Shown in pieces: positions 20,340 through 34,600 of a DNA stretch of 64,000 bases (within the stretch, counting starts at the first letter, position 1; each line of letters begins with the position of its first letter). Source of the stretch: Euglena gracilis (lineage: Eukaryota > Euglenida > Euglenophyceae > Euglenales); the NCBI GenBank assembly GCA_039621445.1, contig CP154956.1:75554192-75618191 (forward strand), read 5' to 3'. The position numbers and the translations under genes are program-made. The notes beneath the pieces were generated by a model. That model had not been told where the DNA came from. It did no database searches and worked only from the letters and a program-made list of their open reading frames with translations.

Positions 20340-21987
20340 CTGGGGGTCCCCGCCAGCGGCCCGTGCAACGTCCACATCGCAAGCCAAAGCAGGGGGCGGA
20401 CCGGGGAGGGAGGCAAATGGGGAATCCGAAAGAGGGGTATTTAGCGGCTGTGACCGAGAGACCAAACAGCACTTTCAACCCCAGAAAATCGACTCTCAAC
20501 CGAAGAACCAATTTTCTTTTCAAGTATTGAACTTTATTTTGAACTGAATTTTTTTTTTGCCTTCATTCTCATTTGCTGTGATTCTCACTTGGAGGACGCA
20601 GAAAAACACCACATGATGATGGGGGGTGCAGATTTATGCAAACTTAAATAAGCAAACAACATATCACCCAGCAGAGGTTATTTCAGAACCGGGGGGAGGC
20701 TCCGGACCTACCCACCCACCCCCTAGGGCCTCCGGGGGTTCAATTTTGGGGTCCAAAATTCTTTTGGCACTTTGTGCAGAAAATAGAGGAATACCCCCTG
20801 TCTCCGGAGGGGTACCCACTCAGCCCGATCCCCCCCCCCCACCAACCAGGCTCGGCCTAACCCATCCACCAACCCACCCCAGATCACCAAACATAAAAAA
20901 ATCTCTGAATGGAAGCCCCCCCCCACCCAAAAGCCCAGGAGCAGAGGTGGAAGCAAAAGAGGCAGAGGCTGCTGGTCAATGCAACGATTACAGAACGTGT
21001 GGCCGCAAATAGGCTTCTTGGTCAAACCCGGTGCGAAGTGACGCCCTGGCAGCCGCGGCAGATATGACTGCAACCTGGGAATTCTCACAGAATGTGGGGC
21101 TTGCAATTGCAATGTGTGCCCTTAGTTGGTGATAAATTGGCCTCTACAGGTTCCAGCAAACTCAAAGAGTCTGCCAACTCGAGTTTATGTATGCATGCGA
21201 TGCACATGGAATGCAATGGAATGCATGCATCCAATGCACATGGAGGGAGCCTCAAAACCCTCGTTGGACAGCTCTTTGGGTTCGATGACCACCCTGTGGA
21301 GGCTAATGCAAAAATGTTGGGGAGCAACGGTCCAACTGTTTGCAGGGAGTAATGGCCAGCCCCCCCCCCCAGGACCCCCCCAAGACCCCCCCCCAGGACC
21401 CCCCCAAGACCCCCCAGGACCCACCGGGGGGCGGTACCCACATGACCCACTGACCGTGGAGTTCCGGGCCCCTTTGACACCCGCTACCGGGGGGGGAGGC
21501 CCCCGCCCCCCCCCCCGGACCCCCCCGGGCTTCAAAATAACCTCATCTTGTGCTGCAAAATTTTGCCAAAAAGTTGCAGGACCCCCCCCGGACCCCCCCC
21601 GACCCCCCCCAGGACCGCCCCCCGGACCCCCCAGGACCCCGGCCAGGACAGGGTCCTGGGGGGGGGAAACTGGCCCTAAGTGTTTTCCGGAGAATCTTAA
21701 CCCCATCCCATACTTTTAAAGAACCTCATCTCGGAGATGGCACATGTGGGAGGTGGCGCCACGGGTGCGGCGGCCACAGCTGGCCGCGGCGCCACCCAAA
21801 TAATGGGCCGTGGTGGCCGCTGTGTCTGGCCGCGAAGTCAACTCCCATGTTCTCACACTCAACTTCCCATGTTCCCACCTCCCACAGCAACCCCCAGGGG
21901 GGGGGGTCGTCAGACTCAGGAAACCCCACTGCAAATTGCAAATCCAAGGTACACGGAGCGTTTGGCACCAGGGTGTGTCAGGGTGTG

Positions 21988-22027
<40 letters not shown>

Positions 22028-25000
22028 TGTGTGTGTGTGTTATGGTTCTTCCTCCCAAACCAGACCCGAAGGGGGTCAAAACAGCCCCCCCCCCCCTGCC
22101 TGCCCCACCACCCAGGCTGGGACCTCAAAAGAGGCCTGGACGCAAGGTACACATACCGTGGGCTCGTGGTAGACCTGCAGGCACGCAGCGGCGGGAGTCA
22201 CGACGCAGTGGACACACGTGAGAACTGAAAGGCTGCGAATGAGACCGCCTTCAAATGTGGGCAGCGAAGTTTGCAATGCTCAAACTTGGGGGGGTCAGTA
22301 ATTGGAGCGAGCAAGAGAGGGTGAGTAACCTTGTGTGGGGTTGGGTTCAGGGTTGATATCTGGGAGGGGGAGGAGGGAGGCTCACGGATGCTGTGTCTTG
22401 AGCAACTGTCACCAGAAGCGCTGGTCTCCGATGCCATATCACACGGGGCATCTGCATTCACAGTGGGCTGGTGTGTAGAAGAAACAATCTCAGAAAACAT
22501 CCCTAGCGTTTTAGAAGGGGAGACATCACAACAACACTAATATTGTGCGGGGAATCAAACCCTGATGCGGGTGAGTGGGGAACCCCGGGCGAGGCATGTG
22601 TAAGCACTCTCCGAGGCTTCCTCTGTGGCGATGAGTTTGCGGAGGCAGGCCGCTGCCACAGCCAGAGGAGAGTGTTGAGGCAGAGATAACGGCATGCGCT
22701 TTGCCGTTACGTCAAACTGCCCACACTTCCGCAGGGAAAATGACCTCCCAAAAATCGTGGGGAAAATGTCGTGAGACAAATTTCACGTTCAATATCCCCC
22801 CCCCCAATGCCAACGTCCCCTGTGCCGAGTCCGCAGGTCGAGCAGCTTCCTTTTCCTCCGCCTCCGACTGCAGTGCCTTCTCCTGCCGTAGCTCCTCCAT
22901 ACCGCCCTGCAGCGCCTCCAGCTCCTCACGACGCTCCTCCGCCAGTATTTGTGCGAACAGGGTTGAGTGGCTCGGCGTGCCTTCCCCACCAAAACGTTGC
23001 GGAGCTGGTGAGTGAGTGCATGCTTGGGGGGGGGGCAGTGGCGAGAGGACACACGATGGGAAAGCTGAAGTGCGGATACGAGGCTTGGGGGTTTTCCTCC
23101 TCTCAGTACCCCTCCGTATAACTTGCAGAAAGGCCTCCAAATGCGTCAGGCTGTTGAAGTGATGATTCATAGACCGGAGTATAAACCAATCAAGAGGATT
23201 GAAAGCTATGCAGTGGTGCGGTGCCCTGCATCACACAGGGCGGGGCACGATGAACCCTGGCTGCCGCATCCAGGGCTGCCTTTAACTGTGCCGTGGTCAG
23301 GCTTCCCCCGGGGACCCCCGGGGGGGTCCCCCCACACCCACCCAGGGTGGCGCGGGACCCCCTGGGGGGGGGGCGGGCCCCCCCCCGCAAAAATCGGCCC
23401 CATTGAGGGAAATTTCAAAATTTTTCGGGGTTTTGCGCGGAAAATGTACCCAGCGCCCCGGGCGCGGGACCCCCCCGGGGGGGGGGGGGTCCGGCCCGGA
23501 CCCCCCCCCCCCCCCCCCCCCCCCCCGGGGGGGGGGGTCTGCTGTCTTAAAAGAAGCCTGGCCGTGGTCGCTGCATCAGCCCTCTGCTGCACCTGCAGTC
23601 AGGGGCGGCATGCTCTATGCTTGGGATAGGGGGAATCGGGTCATTGGTGAAACGGCCTGCCCCTGAATAACAAATGCTCAACCCAACTCTGTTGAAGACG
23701 AAATAATTCAACACGGAGACATAGCAACATCCCAAAATCACACAAATCAATGAAATTAGGTTTGTAGATATTCAGTCGTGCAAAAAAAAAACGTTCAAGA
23801 ATTGAAAAAAAAACAGAGGATGATTCATGATCAGAAGCCTGGAGGACAAATATTTCTTTCAAATTTTTGAGTTAATATTTTTTTCAAGACACGCAATGCA
23901 ATTGCAAGAAAACAATAACCCAAATAACCCCCTCCAATAACCCAAATAATAAATTAGAGGCAAGAAAATATTCTGGTTGGCCAAAATTTTTATTCCGGAA
24001 TTTATTCCGGATATTCCGGTCACTTTGTGCTGACTTAGAAAATTTCCAAGGCACTCTCCCGGGCTTCAGGAATTTAACTGAATTCCTTGGTTGCCCAGCT
24101 TCATTAGTTGCTGAATGATGGCGGCCATCACACCACTGCAGACCACCGATCAATGGGACTGATGGCGCCCATTGATCATCCATATCCATATTTGATATAG
24201 CTGAGATAACAAATGCAACTGGGGGCTGGAAATCTGTATATAAAAAGAAGTGCAACAATACTTCTCCATCATTTCTCATTCACGTGAAAATTTTCACACT
24301 TTCCACTGCACTTTTTATTCCTGATATTCCGGATAATCCGGATATTCCGGAATATTCCGGAGATTCCGAAATTTCTATTCCAGTTTATTCTGGTTATTGA
24401 GGACCGGAATGTTTTTCTGCCCCCGAATAAACTGGATTAAGCGTGCATGGACGTGTTCACCTCGGCAGAATTGTAGTGCGAAACTTGTCTCCTGATCAGA
24501 TCTAATTGTGTGCATGAGAGATAGAAATGTTAAGAGACACCCAATGCAACCATGTAAAAAAAAAATAACACGAACCAAAAAAAACAAACAAAAAAAAAAA
24601 CCGAAAAAAAGGACTGGGAACAGGCAGGAGAAAAACCCCCCCCCCCAAGAAAAACACCCCCCCCAGAACGGCGCCAACCCCTCCCCCTCTCCCAGTCCCC
24701 CCCCCACTATTAAAGGGTCACAACAAACCTGCGGTCACACGCAAGAAGGGGACGAGCAGTAAAAAAACCTAGAGAGGACACACCGAGAGAAGCTGTGGTG
24801 AGGATGTCGGGAAGTGGAAGCTGACCGGCAGTTGCCCCCGTCGATTTGCACCCAACTCAGATGCCCAGGTAACTTTTCAGGAAAGGGAGGCCCCTAGGAC
24901 AATGGGAAAAAAGATGGTTTTCCCCTCCCCCCCAGAAACATTTGTTGCCGCAAACCCACTTTGGGGAGGAGTGCTTCAACCGAAGACGGGTTGCCTTCGC

Positions 25001-26553
25001 AGTTTTTTCAGCGGCGGGTCTAACCCCGTGAAGGGGGGGTGGGGAAGGGGGGTTCCTGCACGAACTGTTTGTGTGGTGCTTGCCTGCTCAGGAGCAGGCG
25101 GGAAACCCCTGGTCACCCCCCGCCCGGCGGGGGGGGGGTCGGATAATTGCGCCGGCCCCCCCGCCCAGCAGGCCAACCACCCAGTCAACCAAGGACGGGG
25201 GGGGTCGGGGGGGGTTGACGGGCCGGCAAAACCGACAAAAAAAGGGAATGACAACAATTTGTTCCCCGTTTGAAATCCTTTTGGCCAGACGAGAACCAAA
25301 ACCGCCGGGCCGTAAGCCATTAGAATGCCCCCGACACCCTTGGTTTGGGGCGGCGCCCCGGAGGGTCCCCGCTGGGGGCGGGACCCAACGTTGCCGCATC
25401 CCCAGGCCCGCTGCAGCCGTGCTCGCTCGCGGTTCTGCCGAGACCGAAAAACGGGTAAGAGGGGCCAACACGGACGCGGGGGGGGGGGGGCCGCGCCAGC
25501 GGGGGGGCCGCCGGCCCCAAAGCTCCAACCGCCAGAACACGCCGCGCCCTGGGGTGGGGGTGCACTACGGTGGGCGTACTGGGCGGGGTGGCCTGCCCAA
25601 GGCGCACCGGCCTTGCCATGTTCGCCGTAAGGCTGGGTTTGGGTTTGTTTGGTTAAGCCACGCGGGGGAGTGGGGGGAAGGGTGGGACCACCACACCACC
25701 ACTCCCCCCACACCCCCTGTGGGGGGGGGTGGGGTGGGGGCGATTAAAGGTGGTGGCAGGAGGCCGACCGTCGGTGCTGGTGTTGGGTGGGGGCTTTTTT
25801 TGCTGGCGTTGTTTTTTGGATTCCGGCGCCTTTGGCGCCTGAGTGCCCTTGGTATGAACAAAGTTTGCTGAGTTGCTCAGTGGGGGGGTGTTGGGGTCGG
25901 ATTTTTGTGCCTTGGAGTGCCTGCCCAGGCAGGCACCCCCCCCCCCCGCTGGGGTGGGGTCACCCGACAAAAAACCAGCCCGTTCCCGTATCCCAGCAGG
26001 AGTGCAGCCAATCTCAGTGGCCGAATTTCTCCTCCGAGTAATACCAGAAATTCGGGTTCTTGCAACAGGAATCCGCAATGGCAACGGGGTGAATGGGCTT
26101 CTTTTCATGGAGAGCGGAATGCCGAGGGACTCCTGCCCAAAATGTGAAGCTCACCTTCTGAGTTTCTGAGAACACTGCTCGCTCTGGTGTGGAGGACGTT
26201 CGCCGCCTCGGCAGACTGCGCCGCGGCGGCCGCCGCCTCCAGCTGCACGGCCAGCACCGCACACCGCTCGAGCGCCGCGTCGCGCTCCGCCCCAACCCGC
26301 TGCAGCCGCTCCGCCGCCGTGCACTGCCGGTCAGCCGCCCCCGCCACACGGACCTCCCCCCATGCCACAATCTCCGGGACAGGCCTTTTCGCGGCGACCA
26401 CACCACAACCACACCACACCACACCACCACAACCGCCTGTGGTTGGGTGCACTGAGAAGGTGGAGGGGTAAATGGTGTTGTTAATTTTTTTTCTGGTGGT
26501 GCTGGTGTTGCAGCTGTTGTTGTTGTTGTTGTTGTTGTTGTTGCTGTTGTTGA

Positions 26554-26585
<32 letters not shown>

Positions 26586-29500
26586 TTGTTTTTGTTGTTG
26601 TTGTGGATTCTGTTATAGCTGTTGCTGTGGGGTGGCTGGGAGAAGGGTGTTGGGCTGACCCCATCCACCATCGGGGTCCCCTCCCTGGTCCCCAGAAGAG
26701 GCCTGCGAGGCGAGGCTCAGCGCACTGCGGGACATGGCCTCGGCGTGGAGCACGTCCGCGGTGGCGGCGGCCAGCGCAGCCAGCCTGGCCTCGCCCTGCA
26801 GCCGCTGCACATCGTTGTCGGCGGTGGCCAGCCGCCGCTGCCAGCCGGGTGTCGCTTGACAAGCCACAGGCTTGACAGGAGCAGCTCAGTGGCTGTAGAG
26901 TGTGGGTCGGAAACGGCTGCCGACAGACACGACCAGTAAGAAATGGTCCCCTCTGGCATTGAGCGACGCCCGGGCTGCAGGTCGACCCGGGCAGTGTCCC
27001 TGGCTGCCGTGTCCACCTGGGCTGCGGAAAGGCCCCTGGCCCAACCCCGAGCCCAGTCGGCGGGACACTGCTTCTGGAAGATCCGCTGGTGTGTGACTCT
27101 CGCTCTGGACTTGTCCTGCAACGTTTTGCCCCCCCCCCCTGCCAAAACAAGCGGCCCAGTGCCATGTGTGGTTCTCACTGCGGTCCAAATGGCCACGACT
27201 CGAGGGACCTGGTCGCAGACTGCTGCTGCCGCAGTGCCTCGAGCTGCCCTTCCAGCTGGTTCTGGCGCCTGCGCTCTTCCTGCAGCGCCTGCAGTGCGTC
27301 CTCCAGCCGCCGCGCCGCCGCCGCCCGCTCCGCCACCCACGCCTGCCGCTGCCTCTCCAGCTCCGCAGCCTCCTCCGTGCGCCGCTGCCCGTCAACCGCC
27401 TGCCGTCACCCCGCGGCACACCGACGTTTTCTCAGGATTGCAGTGTGGGCCAGGGGGAGTTTCTGATGCACACTTGTCGTTAATTTGTCGCGGCGCCCGT
27501 GCCGCGGCACAAATTTTTTTTGCCACAATGGGTGTGGCATAGAACTTTTTTTTTCCCGCGGCGCGGGAGAAGTGATTTTTTTTAAAAAAATGAATGAATT
27601 GGGAAATGGCGTGAAATGACGTGGTCGCAGCGCATGCCTTCAAATTTGTTGTGCAAAACAAAAAAACTCCGTGGGGAAAAATTGTGTGCGGTGGTCGCAG
27701 CGCAAAGCAACATTTCTTTCCGGTCATTCCATGCACACGTATATGTTCCAGTCACAAATACAGTGTTAATACAACACTGTATGTCATCAAGTGGATAAAC
27801 CCCCCTCATTTACACCGATGGGTCGGTATAATAGTTTTACATTTGTTGATCCTGGGGGGGGGGGCGGCGTCGTTTACAAGGTAAGTCCCGCCAGGCTCCG
27901 GCCACCTCCACGTACACAGACAAAAAGGGCCAGAGGTGAACAACAGCGCCAGGCCAGAAGAAGGGATAAAAGGCACCAAAAAAACAGCCACAGTGCACAC
28001 AGGGGGACCACCCACGCCGTGGGGCCACGCACTCGCGTGGCATCCTGGGAACCAGGTTGCTGCAGGCATGAGTCGGCCATAAAAATGTAGCAGCTTGGGC
28101 TCAGAGGGGTGTGTCCGACAGCAAAAGAGGGGCTCTCGCGTCCCCTGCCTCCCCATTGCCTGAAGAGTCGAACCAGGTTGGGAGGTGCTGGAAACCGATG
28201 ACCACCCTTAGGGTCTTGGAGCAGAAGACCCCCACACAGACCATACAGACAAGAGAGGAAAGAGGAGATACCTGGGCCGTGGACTAGAGGAGCTGCAAGC
28301 ACGAGTAGGCCGGAAAAAACTGCAGTGAAGGAGGCTCGGAAGGGCGGGTCCGCAGGCAAAAGAGGGGCTCTCGCGTCCCCTGCCTCCCCATAGCCTGAAG
28401 AGTCGAACCAGGTTGGGAGGTGCTGGAAACCGATGAACGCCATTTCCTGGGTCGTGGACTAGAGTAGCCGGCTGGGAGCAGTGAAGGAGACCCGGGGGGA
28501 AAGGAAAGTTCGCCTTTGCCCCCAGGAGGGGGGGGTGCCTGACCGGGTTCCAAGTGGGTGTGCTTGTGGGACAGGGCTGCCCCAGGAGGTGCCTCCAGGC
28601 CTGGAACAGACCTACCCATGAGTTTGTTCCCAATTGAGTGGACCACTGAGTTGGGAACCACACCTGCTGGGGTCGTGGACTGGAGTAACCGGTGCGTCGT
28701 CACGGTGAAGGAGACCCCCCCCCCTAACTAAAGTGGAGTATGTGCCTGGCGGGCGCTTGGCGGCCGGCGTCGTAAACAAGGTAAGTCCCGCCAGGCTCCG
28801 GCCACCTCCACGTACACAGACAAAAAGGGCCAGAGGTGAACAACAGCGCCAGGCCAGAAGAAGGGATAAAAGGCATCAAAAAAACAGCCACAGTGCACAA
28901 AAAGGGGTCAGTATGAATGGGTCAAGGTGTTCGACTGGGGGGGGGGGACGAGGCGACGTGCGTTCATCCTCTCCTCAATAAACAACAGTCCATCTGTTCG
29001 CATTTTGTCAAGTAGACACTGGGTGAGCCTGAGTGCACTTTTGTGTTTTCTGCGACCCCCTTGTGCTTTGTTGTGCTTTGCCCTGGTGTGTACTGGATGC
29101 AAGACAGGGGGTGGGTATAGATGGATTTTTTCTTTTTTCTCCAGGGTTTGGAATAGATGGGGGAGTCGGTGAAATGTATTTCTTCTGATTTTTATGGGCG
29201 GGAGATCGGTACCCCCCCCCTTGTCCAACGACCACTACCCCCCCCCCCTATGTCCAATGACCGGTAACCTCTGTCCTCTGACCGGGGGGGGGGTGGTCGT
29301 TGGACATAGGGTAATGACCAAAAAGGTGTCCTCTGACCGGGGGGGTGGTCGTTGGACATGGGGTCAAAAGAAAGTTGGTGGGTACCCGGGTCCCTACCCA
29401 CCCAAAAATGCCCAAATTTTCCCTTCCGGCGCTTCGCGCCGAAAATTTTGGGCAATTTTGACAAATTTTTGTCCAAAAAGTGTCAAAAATGGCATTTTGG

Positions 29501-31606
29501 CCAAATTTTTGGCCAATTTTTGGGCAAAATTTTTCGTCCCGGCACTTCGCGCCGGGACCAAAAATTTGGTCAAACCTCCGAAAAGGTGTCCTCTGACCGG
29601 GGGGGGGGTGGTCATTGGACATAGGGGGGTCGTTGGACATAGGGGGGGGGGTAATGCTCGTCTCTGACCGGGGGGGGGGGGCGGTCGCTAAAATGGCCAA
29701 TGTTCGTCTCCGACCAGGGGAGGTGGTCGTTAGACAAGCGGGGTGGACCCCAAATCGGAGGAAAATTTATCATAGATGGGAGTATATGGCCATTTTTGGG
29801 CTGTTTTTGGCCATTTATGCTATTTCTTGACTACGGTTGGCCACTTTTGGCCATTTTTGGACATTTTTTGGCCGCTTTTGGGAATCTTTAGGCATTTTTG
29901 ACCGCTTTTTGCCATGTTTGGTCGCTTTTGGCCACTTTTGGCAACTGTTGGCCACACTTTGGCCCCCTTTGCCCATTTTTGGCCACTTTAGGCTGTTTTT
30001 GGTTACTTTTGGCTATTTTTGACTTATTTTTGCTATTTTTTGGCAACTTTTTGGGCACTTTTCTTTCTTTGGCCATTTTAGGCCATTTTGGGTTATTTTT
30101 GACTGCTTTTAGCCAACTTTTAGCAATTTTGGCCGAACCAACATCGTATACAAAAAGATCGTCTCTGACCGGGGGGGGTGGTCGTTAGACAAGCCCGGTC
30201 GTTGGACAGGGGGGGGGGAGGTATAAACGGGGGGGGGGGGGTGGGATCAATGGGGGGCGGTCGGGCGGGGGGCGGTCTTAATGGGAGGGGGGTTTAAGTT
30301 GCATGGAAATTGCAGGCGGGAGAGGCTGTGTAGGTGTGTCGGGCGTTGGCCACGGCATGGGCCGAGGGCGAGGAGGGCAGTGCGGGCCTCGGCCTCGGAG
30401 GTCACCAGCAGTTCGCGGTGGCAGTGGGCGGCCTCTTCCAGGTCCCCCAGGCTGGGGCACAGCTGCGCCGTGAACGTTGGCACTGAAGCCGTGGGTCAGC
30501 TGCAGAGCAGAACGGGAAGGCCTGGTGGGGGGGGGGTCGACCCCCCCACCCACCACAGGATTTTCACCAATTTTGGGAAAACGGGGATTTTGGCAGAGGA
30601 AAATTTTTGATTTTTTTTTGGAAAATGAACCCAAAATACATGATTTTTTGATGGAAAACCACATTTTTTTTCACAAAAAATCTCAAATATTTCAGGTTTA
30701 AAAATTAGTAGTACCCCCCCCCCCAAATATAACCCCCCCCCAAATACAAACCCCCCCCCAAATATAAAACCCCCCCCTGAGGACCTTGAAATCCCGCCCG
30801 AATATAAACCCCCCCTCCGGCGCAAAGCGCCGGAAGGAAATTTTTTCGACAAAATCTCCCCCAAAATTGTGATTTTTGGCGGATTTGGGAGCAATTTTTA
30901 CCAAAAAACGTGTGAAAATTGCTCCTTCGCCCAAAAAAATGAAGTTTTTGGACCCCCAAGGGTGGTCGTATTTGTGATTTGGACCGAAAAGTGACTACTG
31001 GAGCCCACCGGGAAGTTGATTTTTCTGACCGAATATAAACCCCCCCAAATATAAAACCCCCCGGTCTTCAAATTTCCGCCCAAATATAAAACCGGGGGGT
31101 TTTATATTTGGGGGGGGTTTACTTTTATTTTAAAAATATATTTTTTTTTAAAAAAGTAGTTTTTTAGGTGTCCCCAGCAGGTGGCTGTTCCAATCCTCCT
31201 TGCGGTCACTGACCTCCTGTCCTCTGATTGTGGGGAGGGGGTGGACACGGGTTTTTGGGGCCAAAGCAAAAAGAAACCTTCGAATCGAATCTTGCCTGGA
31301 AATGACCTCCCTGGCTGATACAAGGGCGCATTCCATTTTCCAGGGGAGGGAGTCTGGATGCACCAGAACAACTGGGTCGCCCCGAAGAGGCAGGGGGGGG
31401 GGGGGAGGGGGTGGGGGGGACAGGGCGGTTGGGTCGCCCGAAAAAGTCACTTTTGGTGAAAATCAGCCTGCACAGAAAAAAACGGACTCAAAAACCGAAT
31501 TTGATGCTGAATCACATATTCACCTCCGCAATCCACGTACGCACTTCTAGAGCGAAGATACTTCTGCAAACCATTGGGCAGACCTTTCTTGAGACGGCAG
31601 TGAGCA

Positions 31607-31692
<86 letters not shown>

Positions 31693-34600
31693 AGTAGTAG
31701 AGAGTAGTTCAGCCTTTGCAGCCGGGGGGAGCCTGGTGCCTGAAGTAGGGTTTTTTTGAAAGACCGGGGGGAGGGGGGGTCCCCCCCCACCCACTAACCT
31801 CTGGGGGACCCGGGGGACCCATTAACTTTCCCCGAAATGGCCAAAAATCGCGAAAAATGCTAAAAATAGCACCCTTTTCAAAATTTTTGAGAAAACAATA
31901 TCTCACCCTACCCCCCCTCCCCACCGGGGGTCCAAGACTAAAAAAAAACCCCTGGCGGGGGGGGGGGACGTCCCACCCCCCTGACCCCTGACCCTCAACG
32001 CCACTGGCGGGGCCGTGGGCGCGCAGCGGACCGGCGCTCCCCCGCCGTCATCTCCCGCCGCAGCTGGGCCGCCCCCTTAGCCATCTCCGCCCCCTGCGCC
32101 GTGAGGTGCTGCACCTCCAGCCCCGGCAGGGCAGCCCACCCGCTCCCTTCCCCGAGCCCCGGAAGGCACTATCCCGGGTCTGTGCATGACGGGAGCAGAA
32201 ACGGAATCAAGAAGATCCCGCACTCCTTGAATGACAAATGCAGGGAGCCTCTTTGCTCCTGGACCCTTTCGAGGAACGGAAATGGTGCATGTTTATCTGC
32301 AGGTTCGTTTGTCTGTTTGCTGGTTAATGATTGGGACACATTCGTTGAAGCCTGGCCACAGGGTGGAAAATGTGACATAACACAAAAAGGATCCCCTCCT
32401 GAATCACCCCTGAGAAATGCCCAATCCATGCATCTAGGGGGGGGGGCACATCTGTGTATGCACCCAATGTTAATCAACGTAAGTGTATGCGCTGATCGCA
32501 TGTGGGTGGACGGCCGCGAGGAAACAGAATGAGCTGATGACAACCGCTCTTACTGACAGTCTGACTTACAGTCTCAGCCCCTCCTGCCACCCCAGTCCCC
32601 CCACCCAGGGTCCCCCTGGCCGCCAGCCGGCGCTGCTGCTCCTCCGCTGCCCGCTGCGCCGCCTCGGCCCGGCCCGCCGCCTCGCTGTGCTCCTGCAGCG
32701 CCTGCCGTGCGGCGGCCAGCTCCGCCGCCAGGCTTTGCCCCTCCGCCTCCCGGCGCTGCACCGCCCGCTCCAGCTCTGCCACGGCCGCCGCGGCGCCGGA
32801 GTGCCGGCGGGCCTCCGCCGCCTGACGGGCGGTGCGCTCCTCCAGCAGAGGGCGGCATGGCGGGCTCCGCCAGTGATGTCCAGGCACCGGCAGCCCGTCT
32901 GTGGTACGCGCACGCTGCGCGACCTCAACAACACCATCGCGCGGAACAGCACAGGCCAGAACTACGACAAATTACATGGACAAAATTGAAAATTCTTGAA
33001 CTCTATTTTTGGCAACTTTGTGGGTTCTGAGATTGCGGGCGGAGAGTGCTCCGACCAGAGGCCGCCGTGGCCCTTTCTCCGCCTCGGCCGCCGCCAGAAT
33101 GGCCTGCGCCTCCTCCACAAGGAGGTCTGCCTTCGCCTGCGTCAGCTCCTGCACGGCCTCCTGGAACCTCTCCACCTGGAACGCCCCCTGCTGCTCCATC
33201 GCCTCGCCCTCACCCGGCTGTGGAATGGGCATTAACATTGACCACGTGGAAAATGGCCCGCCACACGCATATACACAGATGCACACCGCACATACAGAAA
33301 AAAAACCACGGGGAACAAGATTAGGTGACCCTTCAAACGAACAGGTTACGGAGCACAAAGGACATGGGACAGTTTCCCATGGGGGTGGACATGGAAAGGT
33401 CAAAGCACAGTGTCATAGCCCGTGGCAAGGAGAATCTAAGCGCGCAGTTAGCAGCAGGACGGTCGCGATACGATGCGAATTCCGCCTGGATTCTCCCAAG
33501 CTCAACTCGAACGATGTTGTTGGGTGCAAGGGCTCCCTCCCAGGTTGCTACTCCTTGCAGCCAAATGAAACGCCGACTGGAATTTTCTGTATGAAGCAAT
33601 GATGGGATCTGAGCTTAATGATGATAATGATAAATAAAAATAAATTCCCAAAACCAACAAAGAAACGTTGGCGAGATGGCATGAACTTTTTTTTTAAAAA
33701 AACATCGGACACACACCTTCGTTCGCATCACTGATGACTGGATAATGACCATGCCAGATGGGTTAAAGCAAAGAAGAACCAGACAAAAAAAAGGAAATAC
33801 ATCAAGGGAGCACTTGCCCCAACTTGAGCTGCCCACGGGCGTCATCCAGCTGGGTCAGCAACGATTGGTCTCAAACCCCTCTTACACATGAGAGTGGCCA
33901 GCCTGGGCAGGACGATGGTATGCTCTAGATGATATGCCACCGGGGTTAATACCAGGAGGTGGGGGCATTGACCTGTCTTAGGGAGGGGGAGACGAAGGTA
34001 GAAAGCAACAGGTGGCCATGGGGGGGAAACATAACATGGACTCTCGACTCAAACAAGTCGTGTTTGGCATGTAATACATACATACATACATACATACATA
34101 CATACATACATACATACATACATACATACATACATACATACGTACATACATACATACATACATACATACATACATACATACATACAATACACCTCGGCGT
34201 GCCGGTGTGCCTGCGTGTGTGGTGGTGGGGTGGGGACGGGCCACGGGGAGGGGCTCGCCCGGCACCGCTGCTGCAGCGCCTCGCGCTCGCCCCGCTCCCG
34301 GGCCAGGATGGCGGAGAGCCCCTCGAAGTTGCGCTGCAGCGCGTTGAGGGCGTCCACCAGCTGCTCCCGCTCCCGCCGCCACTCCGGCCCCGCCGTCCGC
34401 CGGTCCTCCGCCGAGGCCGGCGGGCGGGGCTGCTCCAGCGCTGGGGCCCCGAACGGCCCACTGGCAGGCCAGCCCCGTGGCCCCGTGGCCGGGTGCAGAC
34501 CCCCCCTGGCCCTGGGGGACGCACCCACTCCCGCCTAAACTCCAGACATGTTCCTGGATCAACCCTGCCGCTGGGCCAAATTGCCCCATCTATGGGGAAG

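Noticed and set aside
25403-25455. Plus-strand micro-exon between CATCCCCAG and GTAAGA
   Set aside because: Too short to test coding bias, three frames open, and neighbouring exons are on the other strand.
28000-28735. CRISPR-like array
   Set aside because: Units are ~235 bp and degenerate, spacers are not unique short segments, and the context is eukaryotic.
29250-29620. Conserved-looking peptide RRFAPKI...FDKFL in several places
   Set aside because: It is the translation of the shared hairpin module; similarity is at DNA level and the reading frames are not maintained.
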